A stretch of DNA of 64,000 bases from Aminobacter aganoensis (GTDB lineage: Bacteria; Pseudomonadota; Alphaproteobacteria; Rhizobiales; Rhizobiaceae). Shown here piece after piece: positions 14,035 to 23,418 of the stretch. The position numbers and the translations under genes are program-made. Each line of letters begins with the position of its first letter. Position 1 is the first letter of the stretch. The DNA lies in contig NZ_JACHOU010000016.1 of NCBI RefSeq assembly GCF_014206975.1, positions 1 to 64,000 on the forward strand, read 5' to 3'. Below the pieces are notes generated by a model. That model was not told the DNA's origin. It saw only the letters and a list, made by a program, of their open reading frames with translations, and did not search any database.

Positions 14035-14156
14035 CCGTCATGAACGCATGCCCGAAGGAGCCTCGGCGGCCGTGCGGCTGTTGAGAGCGGATGGTCGTGG
14101 GTTGGCCAGCCGGGCACGCATTGACGGAAGCATGTTTCGCTGAATTTCCATTGCTG

Positions 14157-14182
14157 GCCCCGCCGATTCCGGCTGGCGGGGC
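14157..14182 (-). terminator. GC-rich hairpin downstream of the NCS2 permease gene
   Basis: GCCCCGCC / GGCGGGGC arms, 8 bp, with a 10-nt loop, about 30 bp past the permease stop codon. There is no T run, so it may protect the 3' end more than terminate. Confidence 0.4.
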
Positions 14183-14213
14183 TGTCTCGTGTCGACTGTA
14201 CGCATAGGCAGGG

Positions 14214-15548
14214 TCAGCGGCCCCGCAGCAGTTCGGGCATCCGCACCAGCAGGATTTCCGCGGCGAAGACGGTGACTGCACCCACGACGATCGAATGGGT
14301 GAGCATTTCGGCAAGGACCTGCGGCAGGCCTCCCGACAGCGCTCCAGCAAGTGCCGGGATGCCCAGACCCGCCATGAGGCCGAGCGGTGCGACCAGGTTC
14401 TTGACCGCCGAGCCGCGATCCTGGCTGGCCATCTGGATGCCGGTCATGACCACAGTCGCTGCTGCCGGCAGGAACAGGCCGCCGACCACGGCGGCCGGCG
14501 TCGCGACCAGCACTGCTGCGACCTTGGGCAGGAAGGCCAGCGCGATGAAGATGAAACCGGCGACGCGCACGACATGCCGGCTGGCGACGCCGGTCAGCCG
14601 GATCACGCCCAGGTTCTGGGCATAGGCGGTGGTGCCGAAGCCGCCGATGAGTGCCGCAAGCATCGACCCGCCCGCCTCGCCGGCGATACCGGCGTTGACG
14701 CGCTTGTCGCTGAGTTCGACGCCGGTCAGCCGGGCGGTGGCCTCATACATGCCCATGGCCTCGACCACCGCCACCACGAAGACGATGCACATGGTGATGG
14801 TGATTGCAGGATCGAAGGTGAGGGAGCCATAGGGCAGGAGCCTGGGGAAGGCGACCCAGGGTGCCTGGCCCACGCCCGAGAAGTCGAGTTGGCCCAGGCC
14901 GAAGGCCAGGGCGTCGCCGACGACCAGGGCGATCAGGAATCCGAACATGCGAAACGTGCCGCCGAGTGCCGCGCTGATCAGGACGACGGCGGTCGTCACG
15001 CAGGCGAGGAAGACGCTTTGGCCGGTGGCAAAATTGGACGTGCCGATGCCGCCAAAGAACTCCATGAATGTGAAGCCGGCAAGGGCTATGCCCACCAAGG
15101 TAATGATGGTGCCGGACACTGCCGGAGAAAGCAGCCGCCGCAGCCGGGCGAACTGGCCCAGCACCGACAGGATGAAGACGAACGCCGCCCCGATGATCAG
15201 CCCGAGGCTGGCGGCCGAAATGGTGCCGGCCTTGTAGTAGCCGATGGCCAGCGGAGAGAATGCCGAGGACGGGCCCTGCACCACCGGCAAACGCACGAGC
15301 TTGGTGCTCTGGATGACCGTGACCACGCCGGCGGCGAGGAATGTAGCCGTCACGAGATTGGTCGCCAGGGCGGCGGAAAAGCCCGCCACCGAGGCTATGA
15401 AGATCGGATCGAGCCAGGCATTGGACACAAGCGCCTGCTGCAGCCCCAATGCGATCCGGCGCTGGGCGGGGATGTTCTCCTCCACATCCCCGACCGCGCT
15501 TTCGACGACGTCATGCTCGCCCGCATGGGCTTGAACATATTCAGCCAT
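14214..15548 (-). CDS. NCS2 family uracil/xanthine-type permease
   Basis: 444 residues, hydrophobic with about 12-14 predicted helices. The NCS2 signature AYAQNLGVIRLTGVASR is present, as is GGFGTTAYAQ. It should be a proton-coupled nucleobase importer of the inner membrane. ATG 15548 follows GGAGGAGG; the longer open frame is not supported. It lies 55 bp downstream of the deaminase gene on the same strand, which suggests uptake of a purine-type substrate for that enzyme. Confidence 0.93.
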   Translation of the reverse strand: MAEYVQAHAGEHDVVESAVGDVEENIPAQRRIALGLQQALVSNAWLDPIFIASVAGFSAALATNLVTATFLAAGVVTVIQSTKLVRLPVVQGPSSAFSPLAIGYYKAGTISAASLGLIIGAAFVFILSVLGQFARLRRLLSPAVSGTIITLVGIALAGFTFMEFFGGIGTSNFATGQSVFLACVTTAVVLISAALGGTFRMFGFLIALVVGDALAFGLGQLDFSGVGQAPWVAFPRLLPYGSLTFDPAITITMCIVFVVAVVEAMGMYEATARLTGVELSDKRVNAGIAGEAGGSMLAALIGGFGTTAYAQNLGVIRLTGVASRHVVRVAGFIFIALAFLPKVAAVLVATPAAVVGGLFLPAAATVVMTGIQMASQDRGSAVKNLVAPLGLMAGLGIPALAGALSGGLPQVLAEMLTHSIVVGAVTVFAAEILLVRMPELLRGR

Positions 15549-15603
15549 GATACCTCCTCCCAGAAGTATGTGCCGCCTTGGCGGCGTTGAGTGATGCTGT
15601 TGG

Positions 15604-16956
15604 TCAGGCTTCGAGGCACTGCATGCGGCGTGAATGCCGGGCATGCTCGGCAAGCACGTCGCCGAGCCCGGGCATCACCGGGCGACCGTCCTCGACGAGG
15701 ATCCGGCCGTTGACGACCGTCGTGCCGGCGGTCGCCGGGCCGCAGCGCAGCCAGGCCTCGACCGGGTCGCTGTGGGCGCCGGCGAGGGCCACCTCCGACA
15801 TGCTCCAGAGGACGAAATCGGCGCAGGCGCCGGGCCTGAGGTGGCCGATCTCGTCTTCCCAGCCAAGGCAGGCCGCGCCGCCGCGGGTCGCGATGTCGAG
15901 CGCGTCGCGCGCCGACATCGAGTGCGGCCCGTTGCGGTAGCGTCCAAGCAGCAGCGCGGTGCGCGCCTCCAGCCACATCGAGGCATGGTCGGTGGAGGCC
16001 GAGCCGTCGCAGCCGAGCCCGACGCGCATGCCGCGCGCGCGCAGGCCCATGGCGTCGGCCGAGCCGCCGCCGATCAGCATGTTGGAGCACGGACACTGTG
16101 TGGCGCAGACGCCGGCATGGGCAAGCCGGCCGATCTCCGCGTCAGTGGGGTAGATGAAATGCGCGACCCAGGAGCGCTTGCTGGCCCAGCCGACGCGCTC
16201 GAAATATTCGGTCGGCGTGCAGCCATAGACCTCGGCGCAATACTTGTCCTCCTCGGGGTCCTCGGCGAGGTGGGTGTGCAGCCTGAGGTCGTATTTGTCG
16301 GCGAGGCGCGCCGATTCCGACATGATGCGTTCGGTGACGGAAAACAGCGAGCACGGCGCCAGCGCCACGCGCGTCATCGCGCCCGGCCTGGCGTCGTGGT
16401 ACGCCTCGACCAGACGGATGCTGTCGTCGAGGATGTCGTCCTCGCGCTGGACCACCGAGGCCGGCGGCAGGCCGCCATCCTCGACCGAACGCGTCATAGA
16501 CCCGCGCGTCGCGTAGAAGCGGAAGCCGATGTCGGTGCTGGCGCGGATCTGGGCGTCGATCAGTTTGGGCTTGGGATGGACATACATGTGGTCCATCGAG
16601 GTGGTGCAGCCGCCCATCAGCAGTTCAGTCATCGCGACATAGGTCGAGGCGTAGACGGATTCTTCCGTCAGGCCCGCCCACATCGGGTAGAGCCCGGTCA
16701 GCCACTCGAACAATGTGCCGTTGGTCACCGGCGCGTAGGAGCGTGTCAGGTTCTGATACATGTGGTGGTGGGCGTTGATCAGGCCGGGCGTGACCAATCG
16801 GCCGCGCGCGGAGATAACCTTCGCAGCGACCGGTTCGTCGCCGGCCTTGCCCACCGAATGGATTCTCTTGTCTTTGACGGCGATCCAGCCGTCGGCGATT
16901 TCCCAACCGCGATCGACATACACGTATGCGTCACGGACGAGCAGGTCTACGGACAT
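15604..16956 (-). CDS. 8-oxoguanine deaminase-like amidohydrolase
   Basis: 450-residue TIM-barrel metal-dependent deaminase. Metal ligands: HxH in TPGLINAHHHMYQNLTRSY, His in RLHTHLAEDPEED, a third His in VAHFIYP, and Asp in GLGCDGSASTDHASMW. The HHHMYQ and LAEDPEEDKYCAEVYGCTPTEY-type segments (here split) resemble the 8-oxoguanine deaminase and hydroxyatrazine ethylaminohydrolase branch. It probably hydrolyses an amino group from an oxidised purine or related azaheterocycle. The cotranscribed NCS2 permease supports a nucleobase substrate. Exact substrate uncertain. Confidence 0.85.
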   Translation of the reverse strand: MSVDLLVRDAYVYVDRGWEIADGWIAVKDKRIHSVGKAGDEPVAAKVISARGRLVTPGLINAHHHMYQNLTRSYAPVTNGTLFEWLTGLYPMWAGLTEESVYASTYVAMTELLMGGCTTSMDHMYVHPKPKLIDAQIRASTDIGFRFYATRGSMTRSVEDGGLPPASVVQREDDILDDSIRLVEAYHDARPGAMTRVALAPCSLFSVTERIMSESARLADKYDLRLHTHLAEDPEEDKYCAEVYGCTPTEYFERVGWASKRSWVAHFIYPTDAEIGRLAHAGVCATQCPCSNMLIGGGSADAMGLRARGMRVGLGCDGSASTDHASMWLEARTALLLGRYRNGPHSMSARDALDIATRGGAACLGWEDEIGHLRPGACADFVLWSMSEVALAGAHSDPVEAWLRCGPATAGTTVVNGRILVEDGRPVMPGLGDVLAEHARHSRRMQCLEA

Positions 16957-17511
16957 GCAACTTCTCCAGGTCGGTTCTCATTCACTCCGACGAAGCTGCG
17001 TGTCAGCCTCGTCGCGCTATGAGCCCTGTCCCTGGAATTGCGAGTTCCGGATCGTCATCGACTGGTAGGTTGAGCGGGCTTGCTCTGATCATGCTGTCCA
17101 GACACCGACTGACGCTGCAGTCGCCATCCTCGCCTGAGCGAAAGCTCGCGCGTTCGCATCATCAGGCAACGGCGATGCAATCGCAGATTTGCCCTTGTGT
17201 CAATTTATTTTCATTTGAGGGATTGCGGTGCCACGCAACGCTGCAACGGGGTCAGGCCGCAGCGGGGCCTCCGCCTGTTGCTTCTTGCGTTCGAAAATCA
17301 AACGAACGGCCCGCCTGGATGCTCGATCCAAGCGGGCCATTGGCATTGCGTAGGTGGCGGGGGCGGGTGGCCGACGCAACGCTTGAACGATACATTTAAG
17401 GCGTCACGTCGGCGTTACCCCACCTGCCCATGATACATCTTACTCCGCCACGGCTGGCAGGCAATTAGCTCAATGGATGGATGTCGGCAGAGGCCATTTA
17501 CGACCTCAAAA

Positions 17512-17535
17512 GTATACGATATTGTCAATACATTG
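17512..17535. promoter_or_regulatory. Operator-like site A upstream of the ABC transporter operon
   Basis: Contains GTATACGATATTGTCAATA, whose reverse complement (TATTGACAATATCGTATAC) closely matches site B at 17707-17726, and an overlapping CAAT-AC-ATTG palindrome. AT-rich in a GC-rich background. Probably a repressor site, possibly GntR-type; inference. Confidence 0.45.
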
Positions 17536-17706
17536 TGCATAATGTGACTTGAATTCACCTCTCTGAGGTGATTGCGGGCCGCATGGTGCCGCCGTCAATC
17601 TAACATGCCATGGGAGGCTGAAAGGCCCGAGAAGGCAGCCTAAGCAGGCTTCTGCCGGCTGCTGAACACCCCAGGCGCCGTACATCTTATTCTTCGTGAG
17701 TACGAT

Positions 17707-17726
17707 GTTGACAATAAATTGTATAC
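17707..17726. promoter_or_regulatory. Operator-like site B just upstream of the ABC transporter operon
   Basis: GTTGACAATAAATTGTATAC, with the palindrome CAAT-AA-ATTG inside, 53 bp before the first gene. It resembles site A in both orientations. The TTGACA could also serve as a -35 element, which would put the site over the promoter. Confidence 0.45.
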
Positions 17727-17778
17727 ATGAAACGAATTGGTGATCGCGCTTTCCAACTCGATCTCGGGAGGAAACTGA

Positions 17779-18774
17779 GTGCTGCAGGACGCCGATGTCG
17801 TTCTTTCGGTCCGTAATCTGAGGACCGCTTTTGTCACCCCTGCCGGCGTCGCCCGGGCGGTTGACGATGTAAGCTTCTCGCTCAGCCAGAATGAAATTCT
17901 GGCCATCATCGGCGAGTCCGGCTCCGGCAAGACAGTGACCGCGCTGTCGCTGATGAAACTGGTGCCGACGCCGCCGGGCAAATATCTTGGCGGCGAGATC
18001 GAGATCGACGGCAAGAACATCCTCGCCCTCAGCGAGCGCGAACTCGAAGACGTGCGCGGCAAGACCATCGGCATGATCTTCCAGAACCCGCGCGCCTCGC
18101 TCGATCCTTCGTTCACCGCCGAGTTCCAACTCGTCGAGACCCTGCTGCGGCACAATCCGCAGCTCGACCGCACCGCCGCCCAGGCCGCCGCCCGTGAGGC
18201 CCTGATCGAGGTTGGCTTCGCTGACCCGGACAGGGTACTCGCAAGCTACCCGCACCAGCTCAGCGGCGGCATGTGTCAGCGCGTCGGGCTGGCGATGGCG
18301 CTCGCCTGCCAACCCAAATTGCTGATCGCCGACGAGCCGACGACCGCGCTCGACGTCGGGGTGCAGGCGAAGATCCTGCTGCTGCTCAAGAACCGCAGCC
18401 GCGACACCGGGCTGCCGATCGTCTTCATTACCCACGACATCGGCGTGGTACGCGCCATCGCGACGCGTGTGCTGGTGATGTATGGCGGGCACGTGCAGGA
18501 GGAAGGCGCGGTCGAAGACCTGCTTGCCACGCCGCACCATCCCTACACCCAGGCGCTGATCCGCTCGATTCCCGACCCGGACGAGGATCACGGCAGCATG
18601 ACCTACATTCGCGGCGAGCCGCCAAATCTGCTGGCGCCGCCGAAGGGCTGCCGCTTCGCTCCGCGCTGCGAACATGCCACCGGCCGCTGCCGCGACGAGG
18701 TTCCGGCGTGGCACAATCCCGAGCCGGGACGCTACGTCCGCTGCCACCTGTTCGACCTGGAGGCACGCCAGTGA
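17779..18774 (+). CDS. Oligopeptide/dipeptide-type ABC transporter ATP-binding protein (DppD/OppD-like)
   Basis: 331 residues. Walker A GESGSGKTVTALSL, signature LSGGMCQRVGLAMALA, Walker B LLIADEPTTALD, switch His in ITHDIGVV, and the C-terminal oligopeptide-transporter extension with the Cys-containing CRFAPRCEHATGRC. GTG 17779 follows GGGAGG. First of seven same-strand genes (two ATPases, binding protein, two permeases, two amidohydrolases). The stop overlaps the second ATPase start by 4 bp (GTGA). Confidence 0.93.
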   Translation: MLQDADVVLSVRNLRTAFVTPAGVARAVDDVSFSLSQNEILAIIGESGSGKTVTALSLMKLVPTPPGKYLGGEIEIDGKNILALSERELEDVRGKTIGMIFQNPRASLDPSFTAEFQLVETLLRHNPQLDRTAAQAAAREALIEVGFADPDRVLASYPHQLSGGMCQRVGLAMALACQPKLLIADEPTTALDVGVQAKILLLLKNRSRDTGLPIVFITHDIGVVRAIATRVLVMYGGHVQEEGAVEDLLATPHHPYTQALIRSIPDPDEDHGSMTYIRGEPPNLLAPPKGCRFAPRCEHATGRCRDEVPAWHNPEPGRYVRCHLFDLEARQ

Positions 18775-19754
18775 GCGCCCAGAACCTGATCGAAGTCCGC
18801 AACCTCAACAAGGCCTTCACGGTCAGGCGCGGCGCCTTGTTCAGCCGCACGACGGCAAGTACCAAGGCCGTCAACAACGTCAGCCTGGATATCAGGAAGG
18901 GCGAGATTCTCGGCTGCGTAGGCGGATCCGGTTCGGGAAAATCGACGCTTGGCCGGATGATCCTGCGGCTGATCGAGCCCGACAGCGGCGAGGTCCGCTA
19001 CGACGGGCAGAACCTCGGTGCGCTTTCCCAGGAAGAGATGCGGGGCTTCCGCCGACGCATGCAGATCGTCTTCCAGGACCCGCTGCAATCGCTCAATCCA
19101 CGCCGGACCGTGGCCGAGAATGTCGAGCGGCCGCTGCTCAATTTCGGCACTCCTAAGGCGGTCGCCCGCCGGCGCGTCGAGGACTTGCTGGAGCTTGTCG
19201 GCCTCGATCCGACACAGTCCTATCGCTATCCGCACGAGTACAGCGGGGGCCAATGCCAGCGCATCGCCATCGCCCGCGCCCTGGCCCTGGAGCCGGAGTT
19301 CCTGTTCCTCGACGAGCCCGTCTCGGCGCTCGACGTCTCGATCCAGGCGCAGATCCTCAACCTGCTCGGAGACCTTCAGAAAAAGCTCAATCTCACTTTC
19401 CTGTTCGTCTCGCACGATTTGAAGATCGTCAAGCAGTTCTGCGACCGCACGATCGTCATGTACCGCGGCAATATCCTCGAGACGGGATCGAGCGAAGCCG
19501 TCTACCGCGAGCCGAAACATCCGTTCACCCGCGATTTCCTGGGAACCGTCCTGCACGTGCGCGGCGACATGCGCTGGGAGCAGGCGGCCGAACGCGCCGA
19601 AGACCTCGAGGGAACGGCCAAGCTCGGGGGTTCGTGCTGCCCCTATGTCGGCAATTGCGCGGACTGCTTCGAGGCATGCCGTCGATCCGCACCGCCGCTG
19701 ATCGAAATAGAAAACCAGCGCAACGTCGCCTGCTTTCTCTACGACCACCGCTGA
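18771..19754 (+). CDS. Oligopeptide/dipeptide-type ABC transporter ATP-binding protein (DppF/OppF-like)
   Basis: 327 residues. Walker A GGSGSGKSTLGRMIL, signature YSGGQCQRIAIARALA, Walker B FLFLDEPVSALD, switch His VSHDLKIV, and a C-terminal Cys-rich stretch GGSCCPYVGNCADCFEACRR. This last segment has more cysteines than the usual two or three of the family and could carry a metal cluster; inference. The GTG start overlaps the previous stop. It pairs with DppD as the nucleotide-binding heterodimer. Confidence 0.93.
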   Translation: MSAQNLIEVRNLNKAFTVRRGALFSRTTASTKAVNNVSLDIRKGEILGCVGGSGSGKSTLGRMILRLIEPDSGEVRYDGQNLGALSQEEMRGFRRRMQIVFQDPLQSLNPRRTVAENVERPLLNFGTPKAVARRRVEDLLELVGLDPTQSYRYPHEYSGGQCQRIAIARALALEPEFLFLDEPVSALDVSIQAQILNLLGDLQKKLNLTFLFVSHDLKIVKQFCDRTIVMYRGNILETGSSEAVYREPKHPFTRDFLGTVLHVRGDMRWEQAAERAEDLEGTAKLGGSCCPYVGNCADCFEACRRSAPPLIEIENQRNVACFLYDHR

Positions 19755-19803
19755 GGGGCGGTGGCGCGGAGGAAGAAACATCTGTCCAACTGGGAGGAAA
19801 AGC

Positions 19804-21444
19804 ATGATGTTTCGGAAGTCCAACGCCCCAAGACGAATAATGCGCCGAATGCGCAACCACCTCGCTGGTAGCGCGCTTGTGCTGCTGGCCGCGAGCTTCG
19901 GCAGCACTGCGGTCGTCGACCTGGCGCACGCCGAGGGCAATACCATCGTGTTCGCCGTCGAGTCCGATTTCAGTCGCCTCGACCCACACGCCTCGCGGAC
20001 ATGGAACACCTTCAAGGTGGTCCGCCATATCTTCGAAACCTTCGTCGAGGAGGACCTCACCAAGGGCGGCTCCGAGACGCCGGCGATCGTGCCTGCGCTC
20101 GCCGAAAGCTGGGATGTGTCGGAGGACGGCAAGTCCTACACGTTCCACCTCCGCAAGGGCGTGCAGTTCCATGATGGCACGCCATGGAACGCGGAAGCTG
20201 CGAAATTCAACATGGACCGGATGACGGACAAGAATTTCGAGTTCCATCAGCCGGTGTCGCCCGGCCTGATGGGCTGGATGTGGCAGGACCTGGCCAGCTA
20301 CGAGGTGGTCGACGAAAACACCTTCAAGATCAACCTCAAGCAGCCCAATGCCGAGTTCCTGCGCCGCATGGCGGCCGGCGGCTCCGGCGCGCCGCGGATG
20401 ATCAGCCCGACCGCGGTCAAGACCTTTGGCAACGACAATGTCGAGCAACATCCCGTCGGGACCGGGCCGTTCAAGTTCGTCGAACGGGTCGTCGGCGAGA
20501 AGCTGGTCATCGCCCGCAACGAGGCCTACTGGAACGAGGCGCGCAAGCCGAAAGCGGACCAGATCGTGCTGCGCGGCATTCCTGAGGTTGCCACCCGCGA
20601 ACTCGCGCTGGTCGGCGGCGAGGTCGACGTGATCGGCACGCCGTCGCCAGATTCGCTCGAGTTCCTCAAGCAGCAGGGCATGCAGATCATCTCTGGCGAC
20701 AGCCCGATGCTGTATGTCATGTGGATCAATACCAAGGATCCGCATTTCAAGGATCCGAAGGTGCGCAAGGCCATGTGCATGGCCATCAACCGCGAGGACA
20801 TGGCCAAGTATCAGCGCAAGGGCCTGGCGCGGCCGTCCTACGGCGTCCTCAATTTCGGCGGCCCCGGCTACGACCCGGGCTACAAGGATTGCGAATACGA
20901 TCCCGAGGGCGCCAAGAAGCTGCTTGCCGAAGCCGGTTATCCCGATGGCTTCACCACCCGCATGGACTGGACCTTCGGGGCCGGCGCCGACGTCAACACC
21001 AAGGGCGATGCGGAGTGGCTTCAGCGCGACTTCGAGAAGGTCGGCATCAAGGCGTCGATCGAGATGTTCGACAACAACACCTTCTGGGAAATGATGTCGA
21101 AGGGCATGCGCGATGGCACCGGGCTGACCTCGGCGTCGTGGGGAGAGAGCACGTTCGCCTGGCTCGACCAGGTCGTTGCCACCGGTGCGCTGCCGCCGAA
21201 CTGCTGCAACTCGGGCTACTACAGCAACGCCAAGATCGACGAGTTGCTGTCTGCTGCCCGCGGTGCGGCGTCGAGCGAGGAGATGGACAAGAAGCTGCAT
21301 GAGGTTCGCGACATCATCGCCGGCGACATGGCCTTCACCTCTTACTACACCGCCATGTCGACGTATGCCGCGCGGCCCGAAGTCAAAGGCTTCGTGCTGG
21401 CGCCGCAGCACTGGTTCGACCTGACCGGCATCACCAAGCAGTAG
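19804..21444 (+). CDS. ABC transporter substrate-binding protein, family 5 (DppA/OppA-like)
   Basis: 546 residues with an N-terminal signal peptide: basic start, hydrophobic core SALVLLAASFGSTAVV and probable cleavage after AHA (residue about 43). Mature segments such as FAVESDFSRLDPH, LAESWDVSEDGKSYTFHLRK and VQFHDGTPWNAEAAKFN are typical of SBP_bac_5. It binds the substrate in the periplasm. The ligand need not be a peptide: the two downstream amidohydrolases suggest an amide or N-heterocycle. A GGGAGG precedes ATG 19804. Confidence 0.92.
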   Translation: MMFRKSNAPRRIMRRMRNHLAGSALVLLAASFGSTAVVDLAHAEGNTIVFAVESDFSRLDPHASRTWNTFKVVRHIFETFVEEDLTKGGSETPAIVPALAESWDVSEDGKSYTFHLRKGVQFHDGTPWNAEAAKFNMDRMTDKNFEFHQPVSPGLMGWMWQDLASYEVVDENTFKINLKQPNAEFLRRMAAGGSGAPRMISPTAVKTFGNDNVEQHPVGTGPFKFVERVVGEKLVIARNEAYWNEARKPKADQIVLRGIPEVATRELALVGGEVDVIGTPSPDSLEFLKQQGMQIISGDSPMLYVMWINTKDPHFKDPKVRKAMCMAINREDMAKYQRKGLARPSYGVLNFGGPGYDPGYKDCEYDPEGAKKLLAEAGYPDGFTTRMDWTFGAGADVNTKGDAEWLQRDFEKVGIKASIEMFDNNTFWEMMSKGMRDGTGLTSASWGESTFAWLDQVVATGALPPNCCNSGYYSNAKIDELLSAARGAASSEEMDKKLHEVRDIIAGDMAFTSYYTAMSTYAARPEVKGFVLAPQHWFDLTGITKQ

Positions 21445-21506
21445 ACGTCACACGTCCGACCGGCCCGTAGCGCGGGCCGGTCGGCGATGCAGTTGGGAGG
21501 CTGTCC

Positions 21507-22457
21507 GTGTCGATCATCGCTTTCATCGGAACCAGGATGCTCTATGCCGTGCCAGTGCTGCTCGGCGTGACCGTCATCGTATTCCTGTCGTTGCAGCTCA
21601 TTCCCGGAGACATCGCGCTCACCTTGCTCGGCCGCATGGCCACCCAGGCACAGCTCGAAGCCCTGCGCCTCGACCTCGGGCTCGACCGGCCGCTGCTCGT
21701 CCAGTACGCCGGCTGGCTGCTCGACCTGTTCAGGGGAGACATCGGCAACTCGATCTCGCAACAATTGCCGGTCACCCAGATCCTCGGTCCCAAGATCGTC
21801 AATTCGCTGATCCTGATGGCGGGCAGCCTGACGCTCGTGCTGGCCGCCGGCTTCGTGCTCAGCGTGGCGTCGGCACCGCGGTTCCGCACCTTTGCCGATC
21901 GCGCGGTCGTCGCGCTCACCCTCGTGCTGGCAAGCCTGCCGGTGTTCTGGCTGGGCATCGTCCTGCTCTATTTCTTCGGCTTCAAATGGAAGCTGTTCCC
22001 GATATCGGGCATGTACAACATGGTCGACCCGGGAGGCCTCGGCCAATTGCTGCATCACATGGTGCTGCCGGCCATCACCACCGCGGCCTCGTCCATCGCG
22101 GTCGTCACCCGGGTCACCCGCTCGCGCATGATCGACGTGCTGGGCCAGCCCTATGTCCTTGCGGCGCGGGCGAGGGGGCTGAGCCGCAGGCAGATCGTGC
22201 TGCGCCACGCGGTGCGCAACACCTTGCCGACCTTCGCCAATATCGGCGGCCTGCAGATCGGCTATCTCTTCGGCAGCGTCATCTTCACCGAGATCATCTT
22301 CAACTGGCCGGGGGTCGGGCTGCTGCTGTTCGATGCCATCATGCAGCGCGATGTGCCGGTCATCCAGGGTTGCGTGCTTGTCGTGGCGATCGTCTTCGTG
22401 CTCGGCAACATGGTCTCGGACGTCATCGTCCATGCCCTCGATCCCAGAAAGCGGTGA
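21507..22457 (+). CDS. ABC transporter permease (DppB-like)
   Basis: 316-residue inner-membrane permease with N-terminal TRMLYAVPVLLGVTVIVFL and the EAA-type loop around YVLAARARGLSRRQIVLRHA. GTG 21507 lies after TTGGGAGG. Located directly after the binding-protein gene; it forms the pore with the next permease. Confidence 0.93.
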   Translation: MSIIAFIGTRMLYAVPVLLGVTVIVFLSLQLIPGDIALTLLGRMATQAQLEALRLDLGLDRPLLVQYAGWLLDLFRGDIGNSISQQLPVTQILGPKIVNSLILMAGSLTLVLAAGFVLSVASAPRFRTFADRAVVALTLVLASLPVFWLGIVLLYFFGFKWKLFPISGMYNMVDPGGLGQLLHHMVLPAITTAASSIAVVTRVTRSRMIDVLGQPYVLAARARGLSRRQIVLRHAVRNTLPTFANIGGLQIGYLFGSVIFTEIIFNWPGVGLLLFDAIMQRDVPVIQGCVLVVAIVFVLGNMVSDVIVHALDPRKR

Positions 22458-22464
22458 GACAACC

Positions 22465-23418
22465 ATGAGCGTGACCTCCATGGCAACGACCAGTCCTGCT
22501 TCCAGCCAGCGCTTCAGCCCGGCGCGTCGCTCCAACCTCTATTTCGTCTGGCGCGGCGTCCTCGGCGATCCGGTGGCCCGCATTGCGGCGGTCATCATCT
22601 TCTTGCTGGTGCTCTGCGCGATCTTCGCTCCCTATCTGGCGCCGTTCCCGCCCAATGAGGCCGATCCCGCCCTGCGCCTGCAACCGCCGGGCACGCCGGG
22701 TCATCTTCTCGGGCTCGACCACCAGGGCAGGGACATCCTCTCGCGCCTGATCTATGGCGCGCGCCTGACCCTGCTTTCGGGCGTCGTTCCGGTCATCCTG
22801 GGCGCGGCCATCTCGATCCCGCTCGGGCTGATCGGCGCTTGGTACCCGCGCCTCGGCGAGGTGGTGATGCGGGTGATGGACGTCTTTTTCGCCTTCCCCA
22901 TGGCGCTGCTGGCGATCATGCTCGCGGCACTGATGGGGCCGGGCCTCGGCAACATGATGATCGCGCTGGTGGTCACCCTGATCCCCTACAACACGCGCGT
23001 GGTCTATGCCGCCGCGAGCCAGGAGCGCGAGCTCGCCTATATCGAGGCGGCCAAGGCGATGGCGACGTCGGATCTCAAGATCCTGTTCGTCGAGATGCTG
23101 CCCAACGTGGTGGCCGCTTCAGTGGTCTACAGCTGCACCATCGTCGGTGCCGTCGTCATCACCGCAGCCGGTTTGAGCTTCCTGGGTCTCGGGGTCCAGC
23201 CGCCGATCGCGGAATGGGGCATCATGACCAGCGAGGGCAGGAGCTATGTCTTCGTCGCGCCGCATATCGCAGCGCTGCCCGGCCTTGCGATCACCGTGCT
23301 GGTGATGGCTTTCAACCTGCTCGGCGACTCGCTGCGGGATTCGCTCGATCCCAAGACCAGGCTGCAACTCGTCAAGCATCGCGCCGCGCCTTCGGATAGC
23401 GATGAAGGCAAGGCGTGA
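22465..23418 (+). CDS. ABC transporter permease (DppC-like)
   Basis: 317 residues. It has the N-terminal cytoplasmic segment and first helix VARIAAVIIFLLVLCAIF, the LGLDHQGRDILSRLIYGAR segment and the EAA loop YIEAAKAMATSDLKILFVEM. ATG 22465, 7 bp after the DppB stop. The stop overlaps the first amidohydrolase start (TGATG), so the transporter and enzyme genes are translationally linked. Confidence 0.93.
   Translation: MSVTSMATTSPASSQRFSPARRSNLYFVWRGVLGDPVARIAAVIIFLLVLCAIFAPYLAPFPPNEADPALRLQPPGTPGHLLGLDHQGRDILSRLIYGARLTLLSGVVPVILGAAISIPLGLIGAWYPRLGEVVMRVMDVFFAFPMALLAIMLAALMGPGLGNMMIALVVTLIPYNTRVVYAAASQERELAYIEAAKAMATSDLKILFVEMLPNVVAASVVYSCTIVGAVVITAAGLSFLGLGVQPPIAEWGIMTSEGRSYVFVAPHIAALPGLAITVLVMAFNLLGDSLRDSLDPKTRLQLVKHRAAPSDSDEGKA

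Larger units (their letters stand above)
16957..17778. other. 822-bp intergenic region between divergent catabolic units
   Basis: No convincing coding sequence; open frames here have poor start sites. It holds a strong hairpin at 17308-17338 (GGCCCGC-c-TGGAT / ATCCA-a-GCGGGCC, 5-nt loop) and AT-rich operator-like sites at 17512-17535 and 17707-17726. Promoters for the leftward deaminase/permease pair and the rightward ABC operon must lie here. The hairpin has no transcribed gene ending at it, so it could end a small RNA. Confidence 0.5.

Noticed and set aside
17461-17520. tRNA-like start (TTAGCTCAATGG) in the 17.4 kb gap
   Set aside because: Only the D-arm-like stretch resembles a tRNA; there is no T-arm or acceptor pairing.
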